DNA of 64,000 nucleotides from NCBI RefSeq assembly GCF_018614575.1, contig NZ_JAGGOJ010000020.1, positions 124,001 to 188,000 of the forward strand, given 5' to 3'. This DNA is from Streptomyces sp. ISL-10 (GTDB lineage Bacteria; Actinomycetota; Actinomycetes; Streptomycetales; Streptomycetaceae). Below, piece after piece: positions 26,912 to 34,956 of the stretch (within the stretch, counting starts at the first letter, position 1; every line of letters starts with the position of its first letter). The position numbers were made by a program, and so were the translations under genes. The notes beneath the pieces were generated by a model that was given only the letters and a program-made list of their open reading frames with translations, was not told the DNA's origin and made no database searches.

Positions 26912-27702
26912 GGAGGGAGTGCGGGCAGACGTCTCCGGGCGGCTCGCCCAGCCAGGCCCGGAGATGCTCCAGCTTGACGGCCCGCCCGGGCTCCAGATAG
27001 GAAGACTCTCCCGCTCCTTCTGGGAGCGGACACCGTAGCTCCCGCCGTTCAGCGGCGGTAGAGCTGGCCACTCCGTGAGGGCCGCGATCCCGAGCTCGCA
27101 GGGACGTCTAGGACTCCCGAAGCGCAGGACGGTACTGCGCGACTTCCACCCAACGCTGAGGCGCGGCTCTGTGCTTCCCTCGGCCAGCGCCAGGAGTCGC
27201 CAGCCCTTGAACATCACGATCGAAGTCGTCTGGACCTGTGAGGTCTGCACCTCACCCCTCGCCGAGGAAGAGACTCCTTGCAGCTTTCCACCGTTGCGAG
27301 CAAGGCAGGGCAAGCCTGTGACCAGGCCATACGCTCTCGCCGTGACAGCCTGCGGGCAGGGCAGACGGACCCTGGAACCGTGGCGGAATCTTGGCTGCTA
27401 TGACATGGCGGTCGGGCTTGCCCCCTTCAGAGGGTCATACCCCCACCCCCGTGGGTTTCGCCCTGCCCCTGCCGTCACGTCTGCCTGCCATCGACCGGCG
27501 GACGGCTGTGCGCTGGTGTGAGCGCCAGGCGGGGCGCAAGCCTGGGCCTTGCCGGTCGAACACCGGGGCAGGCCGCGAGACGGGCGCGAAGCGCCTTGCT
27601 GTGGACGAAGGGGCAAGTGTCTGTACGCACACGGAAGACCAGGTTGATTCAGCTCCACCCGGGGTGCCAGTTGGCGCCGCACGAAAGGTAGGACCCATCC
27701 GT
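26912..27702. other. Gene-free stretch inside the serine-integrase element
   Basis: 791 bases. A minus-strand frame at 26880-27071 has fairly good third-position GC and includes 'YLEPGRAVKLEHLRAWLGE', but it overlaps the recombinase end and lacks a ribosome site. The plus-strand frame 27075-27521 shows nothing recognisable. I regard the stretch as non-coding or relic sequence. Confidence 0.45.
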
Positions 27703-28098
27703 ATGACGAACCCACCACCTGAACGCACCCTCATCTACGCCGTCGATCTGACGCCCGAGGACGTCCGCGCCCTGGAGACGTTCCTCAACGCGCAGTTGGG
27801 GCGAGTGTCCGAGCAGATCGGTGAGACCGGCGAGACCTCTTTCGCGATGCGGTCCCTGCTCATCCTGGTCAGCGACTCAGCGGGCTTCCTGCACCAACTC
27901 CTCACGGTGGAGCGGCCCGAGCCGTGGCAACGGGCTGCGACCGTGCGTGAGTGGCAGCGGCTCCGCAGCACCGCCCTCGACTTCAACCACTGCGACGGCT
28001 TCGACTACGACCGCTGGTGGAAGCAGATACGGCACTACGACGCCGCCGACGAAGCCGCCGAGGAGGAGCGAATCCGTCACTTCGCCGCGACGCGCTGA
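27703..28098 (+). CDS. Hypothetical protein, possibly 3'-truncated
   Basis: 131 residues from the ATG at 27703, preceded by AAGGTAGG. It begins 'MTNPPPERTLIYAVDLTPED' and contains 'SLLILVSDSAGFLHQLLT' and a Trp/Asp-rich 'DGFDYDRWWKQIRHYDA'. I do not recognise a family. Its stop codon lies inside sequence that reads, in another frame, as the start of a broken resolvase, so the natural C-terminus may have been lost by recombination. Probably cytoplasmic. Confidence 0.65.
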   Translation: MTNPPPERTLIYAVDLTPEDVRALETFLNAQLGRVSEQIGETGETSFAMRSLLILVSDSAGFLHQLLTVERPEPWQRAATVREWQRLRSTALDFNHCDGFDYDRWWKQIRHYDAADEAAEEERIRHFAATR

Positions 28099-28590
28099 CG
28101 GGCGCGGGGTGCGCCCGCATCTTCGAGGACAAGGCCAGTGGCAAGAACACCGACCGGCGACAGCTCGCGGCTGTACTGAACTACGCCCGACCGGGCGACG
28201 TCCTGTGCGTGTGGAAGCTTGACCGGCTCGGCCGGTCGCTCATCGACCTTGTGTCCATCGTCGACGGCCTGCGCGAGCGCGGCATAGGGTTCCGCGTGCT
28301 CGATGGTGCGCTCTCCTCTGTCGACACCACGTCGGCCGACGGCCGCCTGTTCTTCCAGATCATCGCCGCCATGGCGGAGTTCGAACGGGCACTTATCAAG
28401 GACCGCACGCGGGCCGGGCTGGAAGCGGCAAAGGCGCAGGGCCGTACCGGCGGCCGGCCGTCTGTGGTGGATGAGGACGTACTCACCGTGGCCCGTGCCA
28501 GGAAGGCCAAGGGTGAGAGCGTCAGCACCATCGCCAAGGCCCTCGGAGTCTCCCACCACGGTGTACCGGCACCTGGGAAAGAGCGCCTGA
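28089..28590 (+). pseudogene. Tn3/Hin-type serine resolvase, 5'-truncated and frameshifted
   Basis: From 28089 the frame reads 'DALTGAGCARIFEDKASG', 'VWKLDRLGRSLIDL' and 'AMAEFERALIKDRT', the body of a small serine recombinase. The first 25 or so residues, including the catalytic Ser, are missing at the fusion with the upstream gene. Near 28553 a frameshift separates 'STIAKALGVS' from its expected end 'TTVYRHLGKSA', which is in the next frame and stops at 28590. It is a non-functional relic of an earlier resolvase or invertase. Confidence 0.85.
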
Positions 28591-28683
28591 GACAGGCGCA
28601 CAGCAGTTCAGACAGGCCCTCGGTTCTACACCGGGGGCCGTTGTCGTACAAGGACGTACAACGCTGTCTGACGGCTGCAACGA

Positions 28684-28725
28684 TGCTGGCCCCCCGGCCA
28701 CGGGGAAAGCCGACAGGGGCCAGCA
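28684..28725 (-). terminator. Hairpin downstream of the minus-strand regulatory operon
   Basis: TGCTGGCCCC and GGGGCCAGCA arms (10 bp) with a 22-base loop, about 70 bases past the last stop codon of the operon at 28793. It could also terminate plus-strand transcription from the resolvase relic. Confidence 0.55.
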
Positions 28726-28792
28726 CAGGGGCGCATGTCGCTCACGCTGCACCCCTTCCAGCGCACCTCTGGTCTGTGGTGCTTGCCGTCCC

Positions 28793-29035
28793 TCAGTGCG
28801 CCGGAGGTCTGTCTTGCTCGGCCCGCACGACCATGGCGAACGACGTACAGACCCGCCGGAATCCACGGTGGTTACTCAGGCCGGTGTGACTCATGCACTC
28901 GACATCGACCGCCGCACTGTCCGTCGACGGCTCCGCCTTCCACTTGCAGTGCAGGCACTCCGCCTCGAAGGTCACGTCCGTGTCCGGATGCTGCGTGACC
29001 CGGTGCGTCACGAACCGCAGGACCGCGCGCGACAT
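28793..29035 (-). CDS. Small Cys/His protein, DUF7848-like
   Basis: 80 residues from the ATG at 29035: 'MSRAVLRFVTHRVTQH', then 'AECLHCKWKAEPS' and 'CMSHTGLSNHRGFRRV'. The pattern Cys-x2-Cys ... Cys ... His ... His suggests a small zinc-binding fold, and the 'HTGL..HR.F' end resembles the DUF7848 proteins common in Streptomyces mobile islands. Its start overlaps the preceding stop codon (TGATG), so the two are translationally coupled. Last gene of the element's regulatory operon. Function unknown. Confidence 0.75.
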   Translation of the reverse strand: MSRAVLRFVTHRVTQHPDTDVTFEAECLHCKWKAEPSTDSAAVDVECMSHTGLSNHRGFRRVCTSFAMVVRAEQDRPPAH

Positions 29036-29238
29036 CACTCGGCCCCGTGGTCTTCCCGGAGGTGCGTGCGGAGCACGACGTTCGCGTCCGTCGCCTTCGA
29101 GTAGTCGCCGACCGATCGGGCGTGGGCTCGGGTCACGGCGACGCCGAGGCACTGCCGACATCCTGCGACAGGGTTCGGGTCTCCCTCCGGGAGGGTCAGG
29201 TTCACTGGCCCTGCCATCGTCGTCTTGGGCGTGCTCAT
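29035..29238 (-). CDS. Small hypothetical protein with Cys-x2-Cys and His pair
   Basis: 67 residues starting 'MSTPKTTMAGPVNL', with 'GCRQCLGVAV' and a C-terminal 'LRTHLREDHGAE'. A single C2H2-like zinc site is possible. It is followed by a TGATG overlap with the next gene. It follows the XRE regulator by 88 bases. Such mini-proteins accompany XRE/DUF5753 and DUF397-type genes in actinobacterial islands; no function known. Confidence 0.65.
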   Translation of the reverse strand: MSTPKTTMAGPVNLTLPEGDPNPVAGCRQCLGVAVTRAHARSVGDYSKATDANVVLRTHLREDHGAE

Positions 29239-29326
29239 CCGTGCGACCTCCCGACTGTTCGCCTGCCGAAGGATGATCCCCCGGGGAGCGCACGGGATGG
29301 CGCTTCAGTCGCGTAGTCGACTGAAG

Positions 29327-30097
29327 TCATGCGCGGCAAGCGGCGGACCACTCGGTGAGCCGTGCCCTCAGGTCTTCGCCGAAGAGGGCGTACTCCTCGT
29401 ACGCGGCGAACTCCTTCAGGTACGCCTGAACATCTCGGCCGTCGCGGAGTACGAGACTTCCCGCCGTCGTCTCGATGGTGACCAACGCGGCGTCGTAGAT
29501 GGTGAACGTACTCAGAGGGGTTCGGGGCGTCGGTGCCCCTACGGGGATCACCCCGATCTGAACGTTCGGGAGGTAGGACAGGGACGCCAGCCGGTCCATC
29601 TGCTCGGCCAGTGCCAGCGGGACGACGACCGGCCAGCGAACCGCCTGCTCGGTCAGAACGAACGTGAACCGCTTCGAGGCGTCGTAGAGGACGGCTTGCC
29701 GTCCCAGCTTCCCCGCCACTGCCTCACTAGTGTCGGCCGTCGAGTGAGCAAGGCTCGCCCGTACGTACTCCGGTGTTGCGAGCAGCCCGGTAACCATCGA
29801 GAGCAGGAAATAGCGCATCTGCGTAGAGGACGCTTCGAGCGACTTCAGTTCAGCCTGTCTCGTACCGAGCCCCTTGCGCCGAAGCTCTCGGAGGTTCCGC
29901 CACTCGGTGTTCGCCATCCTGGCAAGGGCAGAGACCTCAGCGACCAGTTCCGGTGGAGCGTCCAGCGCTCGCAAGATCTGCTCGACGTCGACCAGGGACG
30001 GCCGTGTCCGGCCGTTCTCGATGCGAGACACCTTCGACTGGGACATGTTGCAGCGCGCTGCGAGTCGGTCCCCTGAGAGGCCGGCTCGCTTGCGCAA
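29327..30097 (-). CDS. XRE-family regulator with DUF5753 (Scr1-associated) domain
   Basis: About 256 residues: HTH ('GDRLAARCNMSQSKVSRIENG') then a DUF5753 domain ('FLLSMVTGLLATPEYVRA', 'QMDRLASLSYLPNVQIGVIP'). This family regulates linked small genes and affects development in Streptomyces. The start is a puzzle. TTG at 30097 cuts into the first HTH helix. In-frame codons upstream ('GESGTELASLLRGL') match the family N-terminus but have no ATG/GTG/TTG before the TGA that ends the DUF6879 gene in this same frame. A GTG in the next frame (GTGACG, at about 30159) would fit if one base were removed. Confidence 0.88.
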   Translation of the reverse strand: MRKRAGLSGDRLAARCNMSQSKVSRIENGRTRPSLVDVEQILRALDAPPELVAEVSALARMANTEWRNLRELRRKGLGTRQAELKSLEASSTQMRYFLLSMVTGLLATPEYVRASLAHSTADTSEAVAGKLGRQAVLYDASKRFTFVLTEQAVRWPVVVPLALAEQMDRLASLSYLPNVQIGVIPVGAPTPRTPLSTFTIYDAALVTIETTAGSLVLRDGRDVQAYLKEFAAYEEYALFGEDLRARLTEWSAACRA

Positions 30098-30148
30098 GCC
30101 CCGAAGCAGAGAGGCGAGTTCGGTGCCAGACTCGCCAAGCTTCGAACG

Positions 30149-30667
30149 TCACTCCGTCACGCGCTCCGCGTACTCCAGGAAGGGAACCGACTCGGCAACG
30201 GCGATGCGCTGCCACTCGATGAAAGGCGCAGGGTCACCCTCGTACAGCTCCCGGCTGATCTGCGTGCCGTCGCCCTCGTAGTGCATCAGGACGACCGTCG
30301 AGCGGTCGAACATCCAGAAGTCCCCGACTTCCGGCAACGGATTCTCTCGCTCGGTCACGTCAAGGATGCGGATGTCCTCCCCAGCGAGCACGTGCGGGGC
30401 GTAATACCGGGAGAACTCGAAGCGCAGGTACTCGGAGAGCGGTCGAGTCAGGACGTGCACTCGCCCCTTGCTCTTGCCCTCGCCGCGCAACCGCTTCAGG
30501 TCTTCCGTGTACGCGGACGAGTAGGCGTGCGGGTCGACGCGCTTGCCTGCCCGGAAGGCTTCGAGCTCTTCCGCCTCCTGCGGCACGAGGTACTGGGGCA
30601 GGGTCTCCAGCCGCCACGCTTCCGACTGGAAGCCCCGGAGCATCGCCCGCCACTCGTCACCATCCAA
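30149..30667 (-). CDS. DUF6879 family protein
   Basis: 172 residues from a TTG at 30667 that overlaps the end of the preceding gene ('MDGDEWRAMLRGFQSEAWRL'). The domain continues 'FRAGKRVDP', 'VHVLTRPLSEYLRFEF' and 'GDFWMFDRSTVVLMHY', the pattern of DUF6879 proteins that nearly always sit beside XRE/DUF5753 regulators. Role unknown; the pairing suggests a regulator-partner or toxin-antitoxin-like module. ATG alternatives lie further inside the domain, so TTG is preferred. Confidence 0.82.
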   Translation of the reverse strand: MDGDEWRAMLRGFQSEAWRLETLPQYLVPQEAEELEAFRAGKRVDPHAYSSAYTEDLKRLRGEGKSKGRVHVLTRPLSEYLRFEFSRYYAPHVLAGEDIRILDVTERENPLPEVGDFWMFDRSTVVLMHYEGDGTQISRELYEGDPAPFIEWQRIAVAESVPFLEYAERVTE

Positions 30668-30848
30668 GAACGCTCTCGGGGATCTCAACGAGCCCTTCTC
30701 CCTGCGGGGGAGTGAAGGCGTCGGACACGTCGCCCTGAACCACGATGGAGCCGGAAGCGGTGCGGTAGACGTTCGGGCAGTCGTCCTCTCCACACGTACC
30801 GTTGCCGTTGCCAGTCAGCCGAGTCAGAGTCAGTTCTTCGCGCGCCAT
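30657..30848 (-). CDS. Small hypothetical protein, first gene of the DUF6879-XRE operon
   Basis: 63 residues from the ATG at 30848, with an excellent AAGGGGG ribosome site. It contains 'CGEDDCPNVYRTASGSIVVQ' and 'FTPPQGEGLVEIPESV'. The Cys-x4-Cys, strand-rich style fits the small companions of DUF6879 genes in Streptomyces. Overlaps the DUF6879 start by 11 bases, so expression is coupled. Function unknown. Confidence 0.72.
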   Translation of the reverse strand: MAREELTLTRLTGNGNGTCGEDDCPNVYRTASGSIVVQGDVSDAFTPPQGEGLVEIPESVLGW

Positions 30849-30975
30849 GCGAAACCCCCTTGACCTGTCGGCCCGGGCGGGCCGCCTGAGAGGACCGTAC
30901 GGGGGCCGCTCGCGGCCGTCCATGCACAGACGTGAATCATGCACGTTGTCGCATAAACAGGACCCCAGGAACGCC

Positions 30976-31011
30976 GAGAGGCGCCCGGACCAGATCGTCC
31001 GAACGCCTCTC
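30976..31011 (-). terminator. Hairpin after the attR-proximal small gene
   Basis: GAGAGGCG and CGCCTCTC arms with a 20-base loop, 6 bases past the stop codon at 31017. It separates this gene from the promoter of the operon at 30848. Confidence 0.55.
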
Positions 31012-31016
31012 TTCGT

Positions 31017-31205
31017 CTACACCCACTCGACCGCCGAGACGATGGCCGGGTCCCGCCGAGGGGCGGGGAGCGGCGTGCGCCGCGTGGGGCGGGGAGCCTG
31101 CTCGCGCTCCTTCGCGCCGAGCCCTCGCAGGGCTTCGGCGCGGTCCGCCTCGGAGATGTCGGCAAGCGCCTCAGTCATCCGCTGGATGGCATCGCCGCTG
31201 GTCAC
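31017..31205 (-). CDS. Small hypothetical protein next to attR
   Basis: 62 residues from a GTG at 31205, 2 bases after the radical SAM stop codon ('VTSGDAIQRMTEALADISEA'), ending in an Arg/Pro-rich tail. A helix-forming, charged N-terminus is followed by a basic tail. It is co-oriented with and probably co-transcribed from the host radical SAM gene, so the element may use host transcription here. Position at the att site makes a recombination directionality factor conceivable, but there is no motif support. No family recognised. Confidence 0.5.
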   Translation of the reverse strand: MTSGDAIQRMTEALADISEADRAEALRGLGAKEREQAPRPTRRTPLPAPRRDPAIVSAVEWV

Positions 31206-31207
31206 GG

Positions 31208-33133
31208 TTACTTCTTGACCGTGAGCGGGAGCAGCTTCTTGCCGGTGGGGCCAATTTGTATAGCCGTATCCATCTGGGGGCACACACCGCAGTCGAAGCA
31301 CGGCGTCCAGCGGCAGTCCTCGACCTCGGTCTCGTCGAGCGAGTCCTGCCAGTCCTCCCAGAGCCAGTCCTTGTCCAGACCGGAGTCCAGGTGGTCCCAG
31401 GGCAAGACCTCCTCGTAGGTGCGCTCACGAGTCGTGTACCAGTCGACGTCGACGCCGAAGTCCGGCAGCGTCTTCTCGGCGCAGGCCATCCAGCGGTCGT
31501 ACGAGAAGTGCTCGCGCCAGCCGTCGAAGCGGCCGCCGTCCTCGTACACGGCGCGGATGACGGCGCCGATGCGGCGGTCGCCGCGCGAGAGCAGGCCCTC
31601 GACGATGCCCGGCTTGCCGTCGTGGTAGCGGAAGCCGATCGAGCGGCCGTACTTCTTGTCACCGCGGATCTTGTCGCGCAGCTTCTCCAGCCGGGCGTCG
31701 GTCTCCTCGGCGGACAGCTGCGGCGCCCACTGGAAGGGGGTGTGCGGCTTGGGCACGAAGCCGCCGATCGACACCGTGCAGCGGATGTCGTTGGACCCCG
31801 AGACCTCGCGGCCCTTGGCGATGACGTTGGCCGCCATGTCGGCGATCTGGAGCACGTCGTCGTCGGTCTCGGTCGGCAGGCCGCACATGAAGTACAGCTT
31901 CACCTGACGCCAGCCGTTGCCGTACGCGGTGGCGACGGTCCGGATCAGGTCCTCTTCCGAGACCATCTTGTTGATGACCTTGCGCATGCGCTCCGAGCCG
32001 CCCTCGGGGGCGAAGGTCAGACCGGACCGACGGCCGTTGCGCGTCAGCTCGTTGGCCAGGTCGACGTTGAACGCGTCGACGCGGGTGGAGGGGAGGGACA
32101 GGCCGATCTTGTCCTCCTCGTACCGGTCGGCGAGGCCCTTGGCGATGTCGCCGATCTCGCTGTGGTCCGCGGAGGAGAGGGAGAGCAGGCCGACCTCCTC
32201 GAAGCCCGTCGCCTTGAGTCCCTTGTCCACCATCTCGCCGATGCCGGTGATGCTTCGCTCCCGCACGGGGCGCGTGATCATGCCCGCCTGGCAGAAGCGG
32301 CAGCCGCGGGTGCAGCCTCGGAAGATCTCGACGGACATCCGCTCATGGACGGTCTCCGCGAGCGGGACCAGCGGCTGCTTGGGGTAGGGCCACTCGTCGA
32401 GGTCCATGACGGTGTGCTTGGACACCCGCCACGGGACACCCGACTTGTTGGGCACGACGCGGCCGATGCGGCCGTCCGGCAGGTACTCGACGTCGTAGAA
32501 CGCGGGGATGTACACGGAGCCCGTCCTCGCGAGGCGGAAGAGGACCTCCTCGCGCCCGCCCGGGCGGCCCTCCGCCTTCCAGGCGCGGATGATCTCGGTC
32601 ATCTCCAGGACGGCCTGCTCGCCGTCACCGATGATCGCGGCGTCGATGAAGTCGGCGATCGGCTCGGGGTTGAAGGCGGCGTGGCCGCCGGCGAGCACGA
32701 TCGGGTCGTCGATCGTCCGGTTCCTGGACTCCAGCGGAATGCCCGCGAGGTCGAGGGCCGTGAGCATGTTGGTGTAGCCGAGCTCGGTGGAGAAGCTCAG
32801 CCCGAAGACGTCGAAGGCCTTGACCGGGCGGTGACTGTCCACAGTGAACTGCGGGACCTGGTGCTCGCGCATCAGCTCCTCGAGGTCCGGCCACACGCTG
32901 TAGGTGCGCTCGGCGAGCACGCCCTCGCGTTCGTTCAGTACCTCGTAGAGGATCATGACGCCCTGGTTGGGCAGTCCGACCTCGTACGCGTCGGGGTACA
33001 TGAGCGCCCAGCGGACATCGCAGGCGTCCCAGTCCTTGACGGTGGAGTTGAGCTCTCCGCCGACGTACTGGATCGGCTTCTGGACGTGCGGGAGAAGCGC
33101 TTCCAGGCGTGGGAAGACCGACTCGACAGGCAT
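31208..33133 (-). CDS. TIGR03960 B12-binding radical SAM protein
   Basis: 641 residues from the ATG at 33133 ('MPVESVFPRLEALLPHVQKP'). An N-terminal B12-binding-like domain ('YPDAYEVGLPNQGVMILYEVLN') is followed by the radical SAM core with the 4Fe-4S motif Cys-x3-Cys-x2-Cys in 'GCTRGCRFCQAGM' (about residue 270). A C-terminal Cys cluster lies in 'WTPCFDCGVCPQMD'. Substrate unknown; in many bacteria it is fused to the DUF2344 domain, here encoded separately at 22940-23719. The final codons come from the integrated element and keep a near-native tail, so the gene is probably still functional. Confidence 0.92.
   Translation of the reverse strand: MPVESVFPRLEALLPHVQKPIQYVGGELNSTVKDWDACDVRWALMYPDAYEVGLPNQGVMILYEVLNEREGVLAERTYSVWPDLEELMREHQVPQFTVDSHRPVKAFDVFGLSFSTELGYTNMLTALDLAGIPLESRNRTIDDPIVLAGGHAAFNPEPIADFIDAAIIGDGEQAVLEMTEIIRAWKAEGRPGGREEVLFRLARTGSVYIPAFYDVEYLPDGRIGRVVPNKSGVPWRVSKHTVMDLDEWPYPKQPLVPLAETVHERMSVEIFRGCTRGCRFCQAGMITRPVRERSITGIGEMVDKGLKATGFEEVGLLSLSSADHSEIGDIAKGLADRYEEDKIGLSLPSTRVDAFNVDLANELTRNGRRSGLTFAPEGGSERMRKVINKMVSEEDLIRTVATAYGNGWRQVKLYFMCGLPTETDDDVLQIADMAANVIAKGREVSGSNDIRCTVSIGGFVPKPHTPFQWAPQLSAEETDARLEKLRDKIRGDKKYGRSIGFRYHDGKPGIVEGLLSRGDRRIGAVIRAVYEDGGRFDGWREHFSYDRWMACAEKTLPDFGVDVDWYTTRERTYEEVLPWDHLDSGLDKDWLWEDWQDSLDETEVEDCRWTPCFDCGVCPQMDTAIQIGPTGKKLLPLTVKK
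31231..31244. repeat. attR core of the serine-integrase element
   Basis: Same 14 bases as 25246-25259. Lies inside the last codons of the radical SAM gene; bases to its left (31208-31230) are element-derived and supply the new tail and TAA stop. Confidence 0.8.
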
Positions 33134-33186
33134 CGTGGTGTCTCTCGTGAGCGGACAGGGGGTGACCATCAAGCGTACCCCGCTGC

Positions 33187-34704
33187 TCAGCCGGTCAGAG
33201 CCGCCCGCAGTCCGGGGCCCGTCGCCCGCTCCCACACCTGCGGCAGCTCGGCCTCGCGCTCCGCGGCGCGGGCGGATTCCTGGCCGTACAACAGCCCCCA
33301 GGTGAACGCGGACTCGCCCGCCGCGTCCGCCCGGATCGCCAGGTCACGCAGCGTGTGTCGGGCGACGACGCTGTCCTGGTGGTCACCGAGGACCTTCTGC
33401 ACGGCCTTCATGCGCTTGGCGAACTGCCGCGCCGGGCGGCCGAGCGCCTGCGCCGCGGCCTCCGCCGCGTAACGGGTGCGCTTGGCGGCCTTGCGGGCGT
33501 CGTGCAGGGCCACGTCCCGCTCCCCGCCGGCGGGGAGGGCGAGGGCGTGCTCGACGCGTCGGGAGAGCCGGTCGTACTCCTTCAGCACCGCGTCCGGCAG
33601 CGCGGCGTCGGCCGCCTTGCCGGCGGCCTTGAGCAGCGGCGGTTCTTCGAGCAGGGCGTCGAGTGCGGAGAGCAGGTCCAGGTAGCGGGTGCTGTCGAGG
33701 GCGGCCAGCGCGGTGCCGCGGGCATCGCTCCCGGCGGCGACCGCCCAGGCTTTCAGGCGTGCGGCGACCGGCCCGAGCAGCAGGGTGTCGGGGAGCGCGT
33801 CGACGCGGGAACGGAGGCGTTCGGCGAGGACTTCCTGGTCGCGCGCGACGCCGAGCTCCCCGGCGAGCCACGTGAGCTCGTCGGTCACGGGCCGGGTGAC
33901 CTCACGGTCGAGGATCTTCCGGTACGTGCGCAGCGCACTGCGCAGCCGCCGGGTGGCGACACGCATCTGGTGCACCGCGTCGGGCAGATCCCTGCGGACG
34001 CCGGGGTCGTAGGAGACGAGCGCGTCGGCCTGTTCGCGGAGGTAGCCGAGGATGTGGTCGCCCGCGGTGCGCGGGGGCGGTGCCGCGGGCCGGGACGCCG
34101 GGGCGGTGCCGGTCTCGGCGAGGGCCCGGGCGAGCTTGGACGGTGCGGTGGCCTTGTGCAGTCCTGCCTTGCGGAGTCTTTTGTCGACGGCGTCGAGGAG
34201 CGCGGGGTCGCCGCCGTCGGCGAGCTCGACCTCGATCTCGTCCCAGCGGGCGGTGCGCCCGCCGTCCGGCGGCCGCTCGGCGTGCACCTCGTCCCTGCTG
34301 ACCTCGGCGAGGAGTGCGCCGTCGGCGTCGAGCAGGTGGCGGACGTTGCGGACCGAGCGCAGGCGGACGACGGGGGCGAGCTCGGCGTCGCGCGTGTACA
34401 CGCGTACGAGGGCCCGCAGCTCGCCGGGGATGTCGTCGGACAGCGGGGCGCTGATCTCGTCGCGGATTTCGGGGGCGACGGGCAGTTTGAGGTGCCAGCC
34501 GGCGTCGGCGCCCCCGGTCCTGCGGCGCAGGGTGACGGAGGCCGCCGCGAGCCGCAGGTCACCGGTGTCGTAGTAGACGGCGTCCAGCTCGTCGACACCC
34601 CGGTCCCGGACGTCGGCGACTTCGGACACCCGTGTCAGGTCCGGCAGTCGGGTGTCGGCGTCGGCGTCGTACTTCCGCTCGATCTCGCGCTTGGTGTCCG
34701 CCAT
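33187..34704 (-). CDS. CYTH and CHAD domain-containing protein
   Basis: 505 residues. The N-terminal CYTH (triphosphate tunnel) domain carries the ExExK signature 'EIERKY' at residues 7-12 and Arg/Lys-rich strands. From about residue 220 follows a CHAD domain, an all-helical, His/Arg-rich bundle ('VHQMRVATRRLRSALRTY', 'LHDARKAAKRTRYAAEA') known to bind polyphosphate. Such fusions are thought to act on inorganic polyphosphate or triphosphates. Cytoplasmic; stands alone between the radical SAM gene and rodA. Confidence 0.93.
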   Translation of the reverse strand: MADTKREIERKYDADADTRLPDLTRVSEVADVRDRGVDELDAVYYDTGDLRLAAASVTLRRRTGGADAGWHLKLPVAPEIRDEISAPLSDDIPGELRALVRVYTRDAELAPVVRLRSVRNVRHLLDADGALLAEVSRDEVHAERPPDGGRTARWDEIEVELADGGDPALLDAVDKRLRKAGLHKATAPSKLARALAETGTAPASRPAAPPPRTAGDHILGYLREQADALVSYDPGVRRDLPDAVHQMRVATRRLRSALRTYRKILDREVTRPVTDELTWLAGELGVARDQEVLAERLRSRVDALPDTLLLGPVAARLKAWAVAAGSDARGTALAALDSTRYLDLLSALDALLEEPPLLKAAGKAADAALPDAVLKEYDRLSRRVEHALALPAGGERDVALHDARKAAKRTRYAAEAAAQALGRPARQFAKRMKAVQKVLGDHQDSVVARHTLRDLAIRADAAGESAFTWGLLYGQESARAAEREAELPQVWERATGPGLRAALTG

Positions 34705-34956
34705 GAGCCGAATCTAGTCGCCCGCGCGCCGCGGCGGCAGTGCGCCGCCGGGCCGTCGCCCGCCGGCCGCTCCAGGGACCCGCCGGGAGCGGGGAGGGAG
34801 CTCCGGCCCGCCCCGGGCGCGCGTGTGCCGGGACAGGTGCGCCATCGCAACGGCACCGCCGTACCCGGGGTGATGGTCGACGCCCGCGCCGCCGGGGCTC
34901 TGTGCCCGAGGTGCTGCCCTCCCCCATAGCCCTTCGGGCATGGGGGCCGCCATCGG

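Larger units (their letters stand above)
25246..31244. mobile_element. Serine-integrase element inserted in the 3' end of a radical SAM gene
   Basis: A 14-bp core GCAGCTTCTTGCCG occurs at both ends (25246-25259 and 31231-31244). Inside lie a large serine recombinase next to the left end, a regulatory operon typical of actinobacterial phages and islands, and gene relics. Host codons on the left (25223-25259) belong to the gene whose body is on the right. No structural phage genes, replication or conjugation genes are seen, so this is a small island or degraded prophage. From memory, phage phiJoe uses an attB in the S. coelicolor gene at this place; that should be checked. Confidence 0.85.

Noticed and set aside
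26880..27071. Minus-strand small gene inside the serine-integrase element
   Set aside because: Third-position GC is good, but it overlaps the recombinase end, has no ribosome site and shows no recognisable family.
27075..27521. Plus-strand frame after the recombinase
   Set aside because: Amino-acid composition is erratic (Cys, Pro, Ser-rich), without a ribosome site or motif.
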